Source: a virus
DNA: 64,000 bases
Virus record (IMG/VR): IMGVR_UViG_3300032323_002905
Coordinates: 25,453-89,452 of that record
Reading direction: 5' to 3' (one strand)
Part shown: positions 18,422 to 26,537 of the stretch, in pieces
How the letters are laid out: each line of letters opens with the position of its first letter
Numbering within the stretch: position 1 is the first letter of the stretch
Position numbers and translations under genes: made by a program
Notes under the pieces: generated by a model
Database searches by the model: none
The model's input: only the letters and a program-made list of their open reading frames with translations
What the model was told of the DNA's origin: nothing

Positions 18422-19642
18422 TTATGCTATATAAATTACCATTGGTACTTGATTTATTTCTGTTACACGTGCAGCTGATTCAGCTGCTCTTCTTTCAAGT
18501 AATGCTTGACGAGAAGTTTGATCAAAATATTCTCTTAATCTTAAAATTAAAGCGTCTTTAGTTGCTGTAGCTGAAGCTAATAAATCTTGTTGATTTAAAG
18601 TTACTTCAGCATTAGGAATAGGAACAGTACTATATTTTCCTCTAACATATCCTAATATTTCTTTAGTTAATGCTAAAGTGTATTCATATATCCAACTTCT
18701 ACCTACTGAATTAAGTTTATTATAATTTGGATTAGTGTAAGGTACATTTGATGTATTAGTAATTTTATTTGTACCATCTCCAAAAGCTGAATCTAATCTT
18801 TCTTGTAATACAATGTATTCAAAATTTAAATACATTCCATAATCTAAACTAGGGTCAATTTCTTCATTGAAAAATCCAGTTCCTGGTACTGGGAATACAG
18901 ATATTACATTGTTTGTAATTTCAAAGGTATAATTAGATAATGTTATAGTATTTTGCATCTCAATAGCTTGGATAGTTTGAGCTGTAAAACTTGTAGGCAT
19001 CATTAAATAATTTGTATAACCCATTCCTAAACCATAAGCACCTGCTGCTGGTACACCACCTAAACCTCCTGCTAATGTCCCTAAGAAAGGAGCAAACATT
19101 TGAGATACTGCTGGTGGTGGTTGATAGAATACTCTTTTAATTTCAATTCCACCTACAATACCTTGAGATTCAGCCCAAGCCTTTAAATCATATCTTTGTA
19201 CTCCAGGAGTTAAAGTTAATCTACCTTTTCTCCAAGTTACATTACCTCCTGAACCAGCTTCTTCTCCATATTGTTCAGATAATCTAACAATATTAGCCAT
19301 TGATGGTGTAATTAAAGCATTATCAGCATCAATAGATGTTGAAGCTCCTTCAAATGAAAGATAATTATCTCTAGTTAAAAAAGCATATAATTCATTTCCA
19401 TATGTAGTAACTGCTTCTTCAAAAGCAGCATATATGTTAATATCTTGAAGTTCAATACCCATAATAGGATATCCTAATCTACGAGTAACAAACATAGCTA
19501 CACTATCAGCATCTGTTTTAAATTGAGCTTCATTATCATAAAATCCAAACGGAGTAGGAGGGATTCCTGATGATGGAGTAGTATAATAAGATGCTGATAC
19601 TTGAGCAAATGAACTAGAACCAGGCCAAATAGGTATATTCAT
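18422..19642 (-). CDS. gp13: Neck protein, gp13-like
   Basis: 406 residues, longer than T4 gp13. Residues about 45-85 read FVTRRLGYPIMGIELQDINI then AFEEAVTTYGNELY, corresponding to the RRKLG-P---IE-x-D-x-x-x-x-x-x-DAV-x-Y pattern of gp13 neck proteins. A Gly/Ala/Pro-rich middle (about 170-210) looks like an insertion. The C-terminal 60 residues are helical and end with an Arg/Ala-rich stretch. First of the 13-14-15 group; by family knowledge it helps close the filled head at the portal. Confidence 0.65.
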   Translation of the reverse strand: MNIPIWPGSSSFAQVSASYYTTPSSGIPPTPFGFYDNEAQFKTDADSVAMFVTRRLGYPIMGIELQDINIYAAFEEAVTTYGNELYAFLTRDNYLSFEGASTSIDADNALITPSMANIVRLSEQYGEEAGSGGNVTWRKGRLTLTPGVQRYDLKAWAESQGIVGGIEIKRVFYQPPPAVSQMFAPFLGTLAGGLGGVPAAGAYGLGMGYTNYLMMPTSFTAQTIQAIEMQNTITLSNYTFEITNNVISVFPVPGTGFFNEEIDPSLDYGMYLNFEYIVLQERLDSAFGDGTNKITNTSNVPYTNPNYNKLNSVGRSWIYEYTLALTKEILGYVRGKYSTVPIPNAEVTLNQQDLLASATATKDALILRLREYFDQTSRQALLERRAAESAARVTEINQVPMVIYIA

Positions 19643-19651
19643 ATTATTTTA

Positions 19652-20074
19652 TTAAGTAGTTACAATGTAATATTCTATTGATGCAGCACTTCCTGTAGGT
19701 TGAGCTTTCACAGATTTAATATCACTAAAATTAAAACCACTTTCACTACCAGTCATTTTACTTGTTGATATCATATATGAACTACCAGTAGAAATTAAAT
19801 AACTCATTGCTTCTGTTGAAGAAGATATGATTAATTTAACTGGAGCTACAGTTGAATTATTAGTTACTCTAATGTATTGAATACTACTTGTTACAAATGT
19901 TCCAGCACCAGGTACTGAGTCCATTGAGAATAATGTAGTAACTGAACCTGTAGGTATACTAAGAATTCTGTTATCTACAAAATTAACATTGTTAATAGTG
20001 TTAGTAACAGAAGATCCTACATTATCTCCATTTAAAGTTAAAATTTCAAATATTTGGGAAGTGAAAGTTGCCAT
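19652..20074 (-). CDS. Small beta-rich virion protein
   Basis: 140 residues, Ser/Thr/Val-rich, with no Cys and no catalytic signature. Alternating hydrophobic strands run throughout (IQYIRVTNNSTVAPVKLIIS; final SIEYYIVTT). Composition resembles the two 87-residue duplicated proteins further upstream, suggesting a capsid decoration or neck-associated role. It sits between phoH and the gp13-like gene with an ATATTTAT motif 12 bases before its ATG. No family recognised. Confidence 0.65.
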   Translation of the reverse strand: MATFTSQIFEILTLNGDNVGSSVTNTINNVNFVDNRILSIPTGSVTTLFSMDSVPGAGTFVTSSIQYIRVTNNSTVAPVKLIISSSTEAMSYLISTGSSYMISTSKMTGSESGFNFSDIKSVKAQPTGSAASIEYYIVTT

Positions 20075-20085
20075 GCCTTTTAATT

Positions 20086-20093
20086 ATAAATAT
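20086..20093 (-). promoter_or_regulatory. ATATTTAT promoter-like motif
   Basis: Coding strand GATATTTATAATTAAAAGGC before the 140-residue gene, 12 bases from the ATG. Confidence 0.4.
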
Positions 20094-20112
20094 CGAAAAA
20101 ATATGGTTCCTA

Positions 20113-20826
20113 TTATTTAAGTTTAATATTAGTCATACCTCTTTCGTAAGCATCATTATATAATTCAATTAAATCTTCAACTATCGGATTTCTATGATTA
20201 GTAGTTAATTTAATACCAATCAAATTTTTAATTTTTGAAGCAGCTGTATATAAGAATTTAAATCCAGAGTCACGTTTATTTTTTAAATCTACTTGATTAT
20301 CATCACCACATATTATCATTTTAGAATCAATACCAATACGAGTAACTATCATTTCCATTTGTTCATGTGTTACGTTTTGAGCTTCATCTACAATAACAAT
20401 TGAGTTAACAAATGTTCTACCACGCATAAATGATACAGGTACAATTTCTATATTACCTTCATTAATATGTTTTTCTATAGCAACTTTATCATATAATAAA
20501 AACATGTTTTGATAAATTGGTTGAACCCAAGGATCCATTTTTTCTCTTAAGTCACCTGGTAAAAAGCCAATTTCTTCTTTTGATACTGTAGGTCTAGTAA
20601 TAATTACTTTTTCTACTTCTTTTATAAATAGCTTTTCTAATGCTATTTGGCATGCTAATAAGGTTTTACCTGAACCGGCTGAACCAGCTAATAATGTAAC
20701 TGTATTATTTAAAATTTTTTCCTTTGCTTGTTTCTGTTCTTCGTTTAATTGAATTTTAAATTTAATTGGATTTTTGGGTTTGCGTTTTTCCGTGAAGATC
20801 TCGTCCTCATGATGATTTGAACTCAT
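20113..20826 (-). CDS. phoH: PhoH-like ATPase
   Basis: 237 residues. Walker A is GSAGSGKT at residues 48-55, Walker B is IVIVDEAQN, and NPIVEDLIELYNDAY near the end fits PhoH proteins. Residues 1-25 are a charged tail. PhoH-like NTPases are common auxiliary genes in T4-like aquatic phages; suggested roles include RNA metabolism and nucleoside triphosphate hydrolysis, but the phage function is not established. It lies in the middle of the head and neck module, downstream of the terminator that follows the capsid gene. Confidence 0.9.
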   Translation of the reverse strand: MSSNHHEDEIFTEKRKPKNPIKFKIQLNEEQKQAKEKILNNTVTLLAGSAGSGKTLLACQIALEKLFIKEVEKVIITRPTVSKEEIGFLPGDLREKMDPWVQPIYQNMFLLYDKVAIEKHINEGNIEIVPVSFMRGRTFVNSIVIVDEAQNVTHEQMEMIVTRIGIDSKMIICGDDNQVDLKNKRDSGFKFLYTAASKIKNLIGIKLTTNHRNPIVEDLIELYNDAYERGMTNIKLK

Positions 20827-20983
20827 AATACAGTTGTTTAGTAAATAAAATTGTTGATTTGTTGATTAGCCCGTCTAATACAGCGGGTAAATAAGAGATA
20901 ATATAATTGTATATATTAATATTAAAATTGATATTAAGCGGTATTATTGTGAATTTTCCACTCATAAAACTTATTAGTTTCTA

Positions 20984-20991
20984 ATAAATAT
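20984..20991 (-). promoter_or_regulatory. ATATTTAT promoter-like motif after capsid terminator
   Basis: Coding strand TTTATATTTATTAG, right after the U-tract of the capsid terminator and about 160 bases before the phoH start. The gap 20827-21047 otherwise holds an A/T-rich leader with a weak CCCG/CGGG hairpin near 20870-20887. Confidence 0.45.
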
Positions 20992-20995
20992 AAAC

Positions 20996-21022
20996 AAAAA
21001 AAGGACTCGCTATGCGAGTCCC
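20996..21022 (-). terminator. Rho-independent terminator after major capsid gene
   Basis: Minus strand GGACTCGC, ATA loop, GCGAGTCC (21014-21021 with 21003-21010), then seven T. It lies 26 bases after the capsid stop. The plus-strand side also has a short T-run, so it may work both ways. Confidence 0.9.
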
Positions 21023-21047
21023 TTCTTTTTATTCTATTAATTTAGAA

Positions 21048-22724
21048 TTAGATAGTGTTTAATCCTTGGATGTAGATCTTACCATAAAATTCTGGTCTTA
21101 ACATTTTCTTAGCGTAACGAGTCAATAGACCTTTACGTGGTGTAAATGTATCTGGGTCGTACACAAGTGGAGTCATAATTAATGGAACATATGGAGCAAA
21201 TACAGCACCAGCTTCTAAGAATTGTGAACCTCTGTAACCTAATAACATGATGTTTTCAGTCATGTAAGGGTTTTTGTAAACTGTGTAACGGCCATTTAAT
21301 TGACCTGCTTTTTGTACACCGAAAGCGTATTCCATTTGAGCAGCATCACCATTGTTAGTAGAAGCAAATCCTGGGATTGATTCTAATACTGTAGCTACAG
21401 TTGGAGATGTAACAATAAAGTTAGCACCACCTCTTAAAGTTAATTGGTGAATTTTGTTGCTTAATTTTTGGATTTTAGTTCCTAAAGTTTGGAACCATTG
21501 GCCTTGTGTGTTGTAGAACGCTGAACCACCAGTTGAGAAAGTACCTGTACCTGGATTGTAAACGTTGTTGTTGATTGTTGACCAATATTCAGTACCTGCT
21601 GCTGCGTCTTCGATCAACATATCTAAGATTTCAAGGTCAATTTCCATTGAAATGTACTCAGACATGATGTTTGTTACTTCAGCTTCAGCATCGATATTTT
21701 GGTAAGCAGCTAAATCTTGTGAGAATTCAGGTGTCCATACTGCTTTCAATTTCTTGGTTTTAGCAGTGATGGCTTGTGATTGCATTTTCACGTTGATCTC
21801 AGGGATAACGATAGTAGTGTTTGATGCCGCGTTTGGAACTGCGAATGAAGACGAATCTTCAAAATCACCTACATTATACGGACTCATTTGAGTAGCTTTG
21901 TTATACTCAATTGTATAAGCACCTGCTGGAGCGATTGTAGCTGTTGAAGCACTTACAAAGAATGTAATTGTATTGTTAGTGTAATCAAATGTAGTAAATT
22001 GTTGTAAGTTGTTAGCAGCTGTAATTGCTGAACCTGACAAGATAATGAAACCTCTAACAGCATCCATATCAAAGTTAGGGATGTTTGTAGAAGCACTAAC
22101 TAAAGTAATTGCTTTGATTTGACCTGCAGCAACTGAAGCTGAGTAATCTGAATCAAAGTTAGTTGTAGCTAATGTACCTGAAACAATAAGTGAACCAGTT
22201 TGGATTGTAATAGCTGATGATGAGAATTGGTTGGTAGAGTAAGTAAAACGACCTGTTCCGTACAAACCACCTGCTGGAGCTGGAGTAGCAAACGGGAATT
22301 CACCTGTTGCGTTTCTGTTACCATACAATGAACCACCTACTGAAAATGGATCTTTAGCTGTTCCGTATTGGAAATCTAAGAAGAACACAAGACCTGAAGG
22401 CATTGACATTGGCTGAACTGAAACAAATTCTTTTGCTGCAATTTGAGCAAATACTTTACGTACTAAAGGTAAAGCGATACCAGCCCAGTTTTCTGATTGA
22501 CCAACAGAGAATGAACCTGCTGATGAACCACCACCTGTATCTGATTGTTCCATAACTAATTGCTTAGCTTGGTTTTCTAATAATAAAGACATGTTGTTTG
22601 CCTCTACATTTGTTAAGCCTTCTAATAGACCCGTTTTGTTCCATTTAGAAGACAATTTAGCTGCATCGCTTTGGAGTGATTTCCAAGGATTAGCTGATTC
22701 TAATAATGATTGAATTGTACTCAT
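21048..22724 (-). CDS. gp23: Major capsid protein, gp23-like
   Basis: 558 residues. N-terminal propeptide region about 1-59 is helical and rich in possible gp21 sites; KQLVME at 54-59 followed by QSDTGGGSSAGSFS is the best candidate cleavage point, near the position used in T4 gp23 (after residue 65). Then ENWAGIALPLVRKVFAQIAAKEFVSVQPM and PSGLVFFLDFQYG, and near the C-terminus PYVPLIMTPLVYDPDTFTPRKGLLTRYAKKMLRPEFYG, all typical of T4-like capsid proteins. Between scaffold and phoH, with its own terminator, consistent with high expression. Confidence 0.95.
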   Translation of the reverse strand: MSTIQSLLESANPWKSLQSDAAKLSSKWNKTGLLEGLTNVEANNMSLLLENQAKQLVMEQSDTGGGSSAGSFSVGQSENWAGIALPLVRKVFAQIAAKEFVSVQPMSMPSGLVFFLDFQYGTAKDPFSVGGSLYGNRNATGEFPFATPAPAGGLYGTGRFTYSTNQFSSSAITIQTGSLIVSGTLATTNFDSDYSASVAAGQIKAITLVSASTNIPNFDMDAVRGFIILSGSAITAANNLQQFTTFDYTNNTITFFVSASTATIAPAGAYTIEYNKATQMSPYNVGDFEDSSSFAVPNAASNTTIVIPEINVKMQSQAITAKTKKLKAVWTPEFSQDLAAYQNIDAEAEVTNIMSEYISMEIDLEILDMLIEDAAAGTEYWSTINNNVYNPGTGTFSTGGSAFYNTQGQWFQTLGTKIQKLSNKIHQLTLRGGANFIVTSPTVATVLESIPGFASTNNGDAAQMEYAFGVQKAGQLNGRYTVYKNPYMTENIMLLGYRGSQFLEAGAVFAPYVPLIMTPLVYDPDTFTPRKGLLTRYAKKMLRPEFYGKIYIQGLNTI

Positions 22725-22749
22725 TTTTTTAAAATTTTTTTTAAATTGA

Positions 22750-23820
22750 TTATTTAATAATTCCTGCTATTTTTTGCATTCTTGTGAATGTGTCATTAAC
22801 TTCTACAATAGATGTTTTTGCTGTTGGCATAATACCTGTTGTTTTAGATGCTAAACTAGTTTTTAATGATTCGTTAACATGTGATTTAGAAGTTTCTTTT
22901 AAACCTTCTGATAATGTTTCGAATACTAATTTAGTTTCTTTTACTGTTGATGCTTTATCAAATGCATTTAAAACCTTTACTTTTTGTGATTCGGTTAAGT
23001 TTTTAGCTTTGAAAATTTTGTTAGTGTAAAGTAATTTTGCATTTAACAAATTAACTTCATTGATGTCAGTTCTCATAGTAGCAATAGTTGACATAGCTTC
23101 TTCTAACTCTTTTTTAAGTTTAGTTATTTCTTCTTTGTCTTTTTTGTCTTCTTTGTCACCTTTTTTCTTAGCTTCATCTAATTCGATTTCAGCTAAAATT
23201 TCATCAATTGAAATTTCTTCTTCTTCACTTTCCATTTCTTCGCCTTCTTCTTCACCTTCCATGCCTTCACCAGCTTCTAATTCACCAGCTTCAACCATGT
23301 CTTTAATTACGTCCTCAATAAATGATTTTAATTCTTCTTCAGTCATGTCTTCGATGTTGATTTCTTCTTCAGTTTCAACTTCTTCTTCACCTTCAGCTTC
23401 ATTAAGATCTTTTTTGTCTTCGTCTTCTTTAGCCTCATTCATGTCTTCATCTTTTGATTCTTCCATGTCTGCTTCTAACTCAGCTAATAATTCATCAAGA
23501 TTAAGTTCATCTAATTCTTCTTCAGCTACATTACCATGAGCTGTTGGACCTTTAGGGTCATTAATTAAACCTTCTTCTTCTTTGACTTCTTTGTAGCCCA
23601 TTAAGTTTTCTTGTTCTTTAGAATACATTTCTTCCATATCTTCCATTTCTGCTTCTTCCATATCCATTTCTTCCATTTCTGCAAGTTTAGCTGATAGCAT
23701 AGATTTTAATTGTGGAGTAAAATGTTCTTCAAGAGCAGCTTTTGCGCTTGCTATTGCTGTTTCTTTAACAACTTTAGCATCTTCGATTGCTTCTTTAAGC
23801 AAATCTCTGTTTTTACTCAT
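22750..23820 (-). CDS. gp22: Prohead scaffold (core) protein, gp22-like
   Basis: About 356 residues from the ATG at 23818-23820 (MSKNRDLLKEAIEDAKVV); a GTG at 23850 would add ten residues but falls in a hairpin. Extremely acidic middle (Glu-rich, residues about 60-220) followed by a Lys-rich linker and a helical C-terminal third, typical of the T4 core protein that is degraded by gp21 after assembly. Many L-x-E and I-x-E sites. The extreme C-terminus, TFTRMQKIAGIIK, matches a peptide near the N-terminus of two other proteins in this window (LARMQKLAGII). Lies between gp21 and gp23 as in T4. Confidence 0.9.
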   Translation of the reverse strand: MSKNRDLLKEAIEDAKVVKETAIASAKAALEEHFTPQLKSMLSAKLAEMEEMDMEEAEMEDMEEMYSKEQENLMGYKEVKEEEGLINDPKGPTAHGNVAEEELDELNLDELLAELEADMEESKDEDMNEAKEDEDKKDLNEAEGEEEVETEEEINIEDMTEEELKSFIEDVIKDMVEAGELEAGEGMEGEEEGEEMESEEEEISIDEILAEIELDEAKKKGDKEDKKDKEEITKLKKELEEAMSTIATMRTDINEVNLLNAKLLYTNKIFKAKNLTESQKVKVLNAFDKASTVKETKLVFETLSEGLKETSKSHVNESLKTSLASKTTGIMPTAKTSIVEVNDTFTRMQKIAGIIK

Positions 23821-23846
23821 TTGTCCTAAAATTTTGTTTGGGAAAT

Positions 23847-23863
23847 ACACTTATTTGAAGTGT
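23847..23863 (-). other. Hairpin in scaffold leader
   Basis: Perfect 6-bp inverted repeat ACACTT/AAGTGT with a 5-base loop, 27 bases before the preferred ATG of the scaffold gene. The rest of the gap 23821-24021 holds the gp21 terminator and A/T-rich sequence with no other feature that I can support. Confidence 0.4.
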
Positions 23864-23956
23864 AATAGAATTGTTAATTATAGATACTGCAAATGCGATT
23901 GCGGGCAGTATATTCTAATATACATATGTCCGGATTTTCTTAAAATACACAGAAGT

Positions 23957-23988
23957 AAAAAAGAAATGCCTCTTTTTTAGAGAGGCAT
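23957..23988 (-). terminator. Rho-independent terminator after gp21
   Basis: Minus strand ATGCCTCT, 7-base loop, AGAGGCAT (23981-23988 with 23966-23973), followed by TTCTTTTTTACTT. It separates the protease gene from the scaffold and capsid genes. Confidence 0.85.
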
Positions 23989-24021
23989 CGGTCTAATAAT
24001 ACTATTAATAGAGGGGTTTAT

Positions 24022-24627
24022 TTAAAATAAAGGACATGACCCGTTAGCACATAAAATATCAGTAATAATTGAATTAATTTTACCATATTGATTTGTACTA
24101 GGAATATATGATTCATTTAAGTTAGTTGGTTGCATCCATGAACCTGGGTTAGAAGGTGTTGAAACAAAATCCCAACATAGTAATTCAAAGTCTTCTTGTA
24201 CTTCCATTACATTACCTCTTTGTTCTAATGAACCCATTCCTCTTGATGATACACCTACTGTGATGCCACTTTCAATTAATGCTTTTAAAATGTTGCCTGA
24301 TGGAGTAGGTAAAATTTCAATTAAACCCATTACATTATCTCCATCCCACCAGCATTTTTTAATATTATGTGAAACATTTTTTAAGTTGATAACTGAAGAA
24401 TCCGGATGATCTAATTCGCCTAATGCTCTGTTTTCACGAACAGATTCCATATAGCGATTCATTTCACGTTCCCATAATTCTTTAGCGTAATATCTACCAT
24501 TACCGTTTTTTACTTCGGCGGTAGCTAATACACCTTCTACTAATATGTTACCTCCAGGATTAGTTCCTTCAGTTAACCTAACAGCTTTAGGAGAAAATAA
24601 TTGTGTTTCAATTAATACTTGTCTCAT
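24022..24627 (-). CDS. gp21: Prohead core protease, gp21-like
   Basis: 201 residues, close to T4 gp21 length. Catalytic pattern: ALGELDHPDSS supplies the His, and GITVGVSSRGMGSL supplies the Ser, the arrangement of T4-type prohead serine proteases. NGNGRYYAKELWEREM near residue 40 and FVSTPSNPGSWM towards the end are also family-typical. By T4 knowledge it cuts scaffold, capsid and internal proteins after (L/I)-x-E. The protein itself has such sites near its N-terminus (VLIE, RLTE). It is the presumed processing enzyme for the tagged cargo proteins in this window. Confidence 0.92.
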   Translation of the reverse strand: MRQVLIETQLFSPKAVRLTEGTNPGGNILVEGVLATAEVKNGNGRYYAKELWEREMNRYMESVRENRALGELDHPDSSVINLKNVSHNIKKCWWDGDNVMGLIEILPTPSGNILKALIESGITVGVSSRGMGSLEQRGNVMEVQEDFELLCWDFVSTPSNPGSWMQPTNLNESYIPSTNQYGKINSIITDILCANGSCPLF

Positions 24628-24631
24628 TATT

Positions 24632-25450
24632 TTATTTTTTATCTAAATCACCGTATCCACTTGATTTATATTTACCTTTAGGGGTAATTGTTTCTTTTTC
24701 AGTTTTAAATCCTACTCCTTTAGTTCCAAACATAGCATTTTTAGCATAATAGTTTATGTCTTTAACCATGTTTTTAAGTACAATTTGTTTTAATTCATCA
24801 ACTGATTTGTCTTTATTTTTAGGATCTTTCATTTCAGCATAATAACCATTTAAGAAAGAGGTACCATAAACATTATCAATATTTTTCTTATCTTCATTAT
24901 CATATTGATGAGCTAAAGCATCAGCTACTTCTTTAGATGGTTTTTCAAACTCATCATAATCACCATATGTTTTTTTCTTTTTAACACCAATAACTTCTGA
25001 TAAAGTTTCTTCTTTAACTGGTCTTAACAACATTGGTTTAGTTACAAATAACTCTCTACCATCTTCTGTTTCGCCTTTAATTTGTTTAATTTTACCATTT
25101 ACTTTATCAACTAAAGTAATAGTTACTTTATCATCACCTATCATAGCTTCATCACCAACTTTAACTTTAGAACCAAATGATAAATCACTCATTGGAGTTC
25201 CTAATATGTTAGCTTCTTCATTTGTGTTTTCTCTAAATATTTCTAACCATGATGGTGATGGTTTATGATTAATAAATCCACCAATACCTTCACTTAAAAT
25301 ACTTTTTGATTTAAGTACTTTAACAGTTGTATTGTAATCAGAATATTGATTGATATATTCTGGAAATAAAGTTTTAGCTTGTTTTAAGAAATGATCTTTA
25401 TTTCCTTTTCCTTCTTTAATAAGAATGTATTGTTCTTGTAATGTTTTCAT
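24632..25450 (-). CDS. Head-associated protein with possible targeting peptide
   Basis: 272 residues, Lys/Glu-rich. It opens MKTLQEQYILIKEGKG, with the form of T4 capsid-targeting peptides (T4 internal proteins start MKTYQEF) and an L-I-K-E site at residues 10-13. Residues about 80-150 contain small beta strands (GSKVKVGDEAMIGDDKVTI) like a KOW or SH3-type fold. The C-terminal part is helical (YDNEDKKNIDNVYGTSFLNGYYAEMKD), then GFKTEKETITPKGKYKSSGY. It lies directly before gp21, within the prohead gene block. Probably a core or internal head protein; family unknown. Confidence 0.65.
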   Translation of the reverse strand: MKTLQEQYILIKEGKGNKDHFLKQAKTLFPEYINQYSDYNTTVKVLKSKSILSEGIGGFINHKPSPSWLEIFRENTNEEANILGTPMSDLSFGSKVKVGDEAMIGDDKVTITLVDKVNGKIKQIKGETEDGRELFVTKPMLLRPVKEETLSEVIGVKKKKTYGDYDEFEKPSKEVADALAHQYDNEDKKNIDNVYGTSFLNGYYAEMKDPKNKDKSVDELKQIVLKNMVKDINYYAKNAMFGTKGVGFKTEKETITPKGKYKSSGYGDLDKK

Positions 25451-25463
25451 TTATAATGAGTTA

Positions 25464-25727
25464 TTATGTGTAAAATAAAACGTTAGCACTAGCAGCTGCT
25501 AATGAAGCACTAGTTACGAATATAGGATAAGTTGCTCCTTCAAGAAATCTTAATGTAGCTGGTGAACCAGATATACATAATTCTACTCCATTTGCGTCTT
25601 TAAGACCTGTAAAAACAGCATATGATCCTGCTGTGGTTGCTGCTACTGTGAATCCAGCAAAAGAACCAGTCACTGATTGACCTTGTCTTATAGATACTAC
25701 TGTTGGGTTTGCGGGTATATTTGCCAT
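25464..25727 (-). CDS. Small beta-rich head protein, copy 2 of a tandem pair
   Basis: 87 residues, about two-thirds identical to the neighbouring upstream gene; both share MANIPAN, TGSFAGF, LKDANGVEL, SGSPA and YPIFVTSASL. Hydrophobic strands and small residues dominate, with no catalytic motif. Location among the portal, protease and scaffold genes suggests capsid decoration or another structural role. The pair arose by tandem duplication. Confidence 0.75.
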   Translation of the reverse strand: MANIPANPTVVSIRQGQSVTGSFAGFTVAATTAGSYAVFTGLKDANGVELCISGSPATLRFLEGATYPIFVTSASLAAASANVLFYT

Positions 25728-25738
25728 TATTATAATTT

Positions 25739-26002
25739 TTATGTAAAGAAAACGACGTTAGCACTTGTAGCATCTAATGAGGCACTAGTAACAAATATTG
25801 GATATACAACACCTTCTTTAAGATATAAAGCTGCTGGTGATCCTGAAACTACTAACTCTACTCCATTAGCATCTTTAAGACTTGTAAAGTGAATATAATT
25901 ATTTACAGTATTTGAACATCCAACAAAACCAGCAAATGAGCCTGTTATTGTTTGTCCTGCTTGTCTTGATACAGCGGTTGCATTAGCTGGTATATTTGCC
26001 AT
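25739..26002 (-). CDS. Small beta-rich head protein, copy 1 of a tandem pair
   Basis: 87 residues, the upstream member of the duplicated pair. It differs mainly in residues 8-16 and 27-40 (a GCSNTVNNYIHF segment with a Cys), so the copies have diverged in a surface-like patch while keeping the core. Eleven bases separate the genes. Structural role inferred from context. Confidence 0.75.
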   Translation of the reverse strand: MANIPANATAVSRQAGQTITGSFAGFVGCSNTVNNYIHFTSLKDANGVELVVSGSPAALYLKEGVVYPIFVTSASLDATSANVVFFT

Positions 26003-26003
26003 A

Positions 26004-26537
26004 TTAGTTTTTAAATAAGCTTATTAAGTCGTTTAAATAATCGTTTGCTAAATCAGTACCATATAACACACTAAAATTAGGTTTATTTTTATAATAATCT
26101 AATGTTCTTTGTTTTGCGTTTTGTAATAATGGTAATAATTCGTTTAATTTTTGTTCTAAAGTATCAAATCCTTCTAATCTAGATTTGATAAATGTTTTTA
26201 ATTCTGGTTTATCTATGTTTAAAGAATCAATATAAGCGTCAACATCTAATTGTGCTTCGTTTACATTCTCTTTCCACATTTGTTTAACTATAATTCCTTT
26301 TGCCTGTTTATTCAGTTTTTTTTGATTAACAGGTTTGTAACCTAGTTTATAATAATAATTATTTGTTGTACCTTTAGAATTAGTATTTTTTTTATAAGCA
26401 GCATCTGTTCCTGCTTTTGTTGCTGTTTGTGGCCCTTCACCTGGACTAAAAGCTCCAGCTGATGCTCCACCTCCTGTACCTGATTCTTCAGATATTTTTT
26501 TTAATGTATCTTTAATAATACTTTTTAACTTATCCAT
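26004..26537 (-). CDS. Probable gp21-processed internal head protein
   Basis: 177 residues. N-terminus MDKLKSIIKDTLKKISEE is amphipathic with an I-S-E site at residues 15-17. What follows, ESGTGGGASAGAFSPGEG, closely resembles the capsid protein just after its presumed cleavage site (QSDTGGGSSAGSFSVGQ). The remainder is a Tyr/Asn/Lys-rich linker and a helical C-terminal half (about 95-177). It overlaps the upstream 284-residue gene by 8 bases. The shared post-cleavage sequence argues that both are gp21 substrates; the molecular role is unknown. Confidence 0.65.
   Translation of the reverse strand: MDKLKSIIKDTLKKISEESGTGGGASAGAFSPGEGPQTATKAGTDAAYKKNTNSKGTTNNYYYKLGYKPVNQKKLNKQAKGIIVKQMWKENVNEAQLDVDAYIDSLNIDKPELKTFIKSRLEGFDTLEQKLNELLPLLQNAKQRTLDYYKNKPNFSVLYGTDLANDYLNDLISLFKN

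Noticed and set aside
20827-21047. tRNA or small RNA in the largest gap
   Set aside because: No cloverleaf or T-loop consensus could be found; only a terminator, an ATATTTAT motif and a weak hairpin.
23060-23539. Ser-rich plus-strand frame opposite the scaffold gene
   Set aside because: Antisense of the Glu-rich (GAA/GAG) scaffold core; the scaffold frame has the family features.
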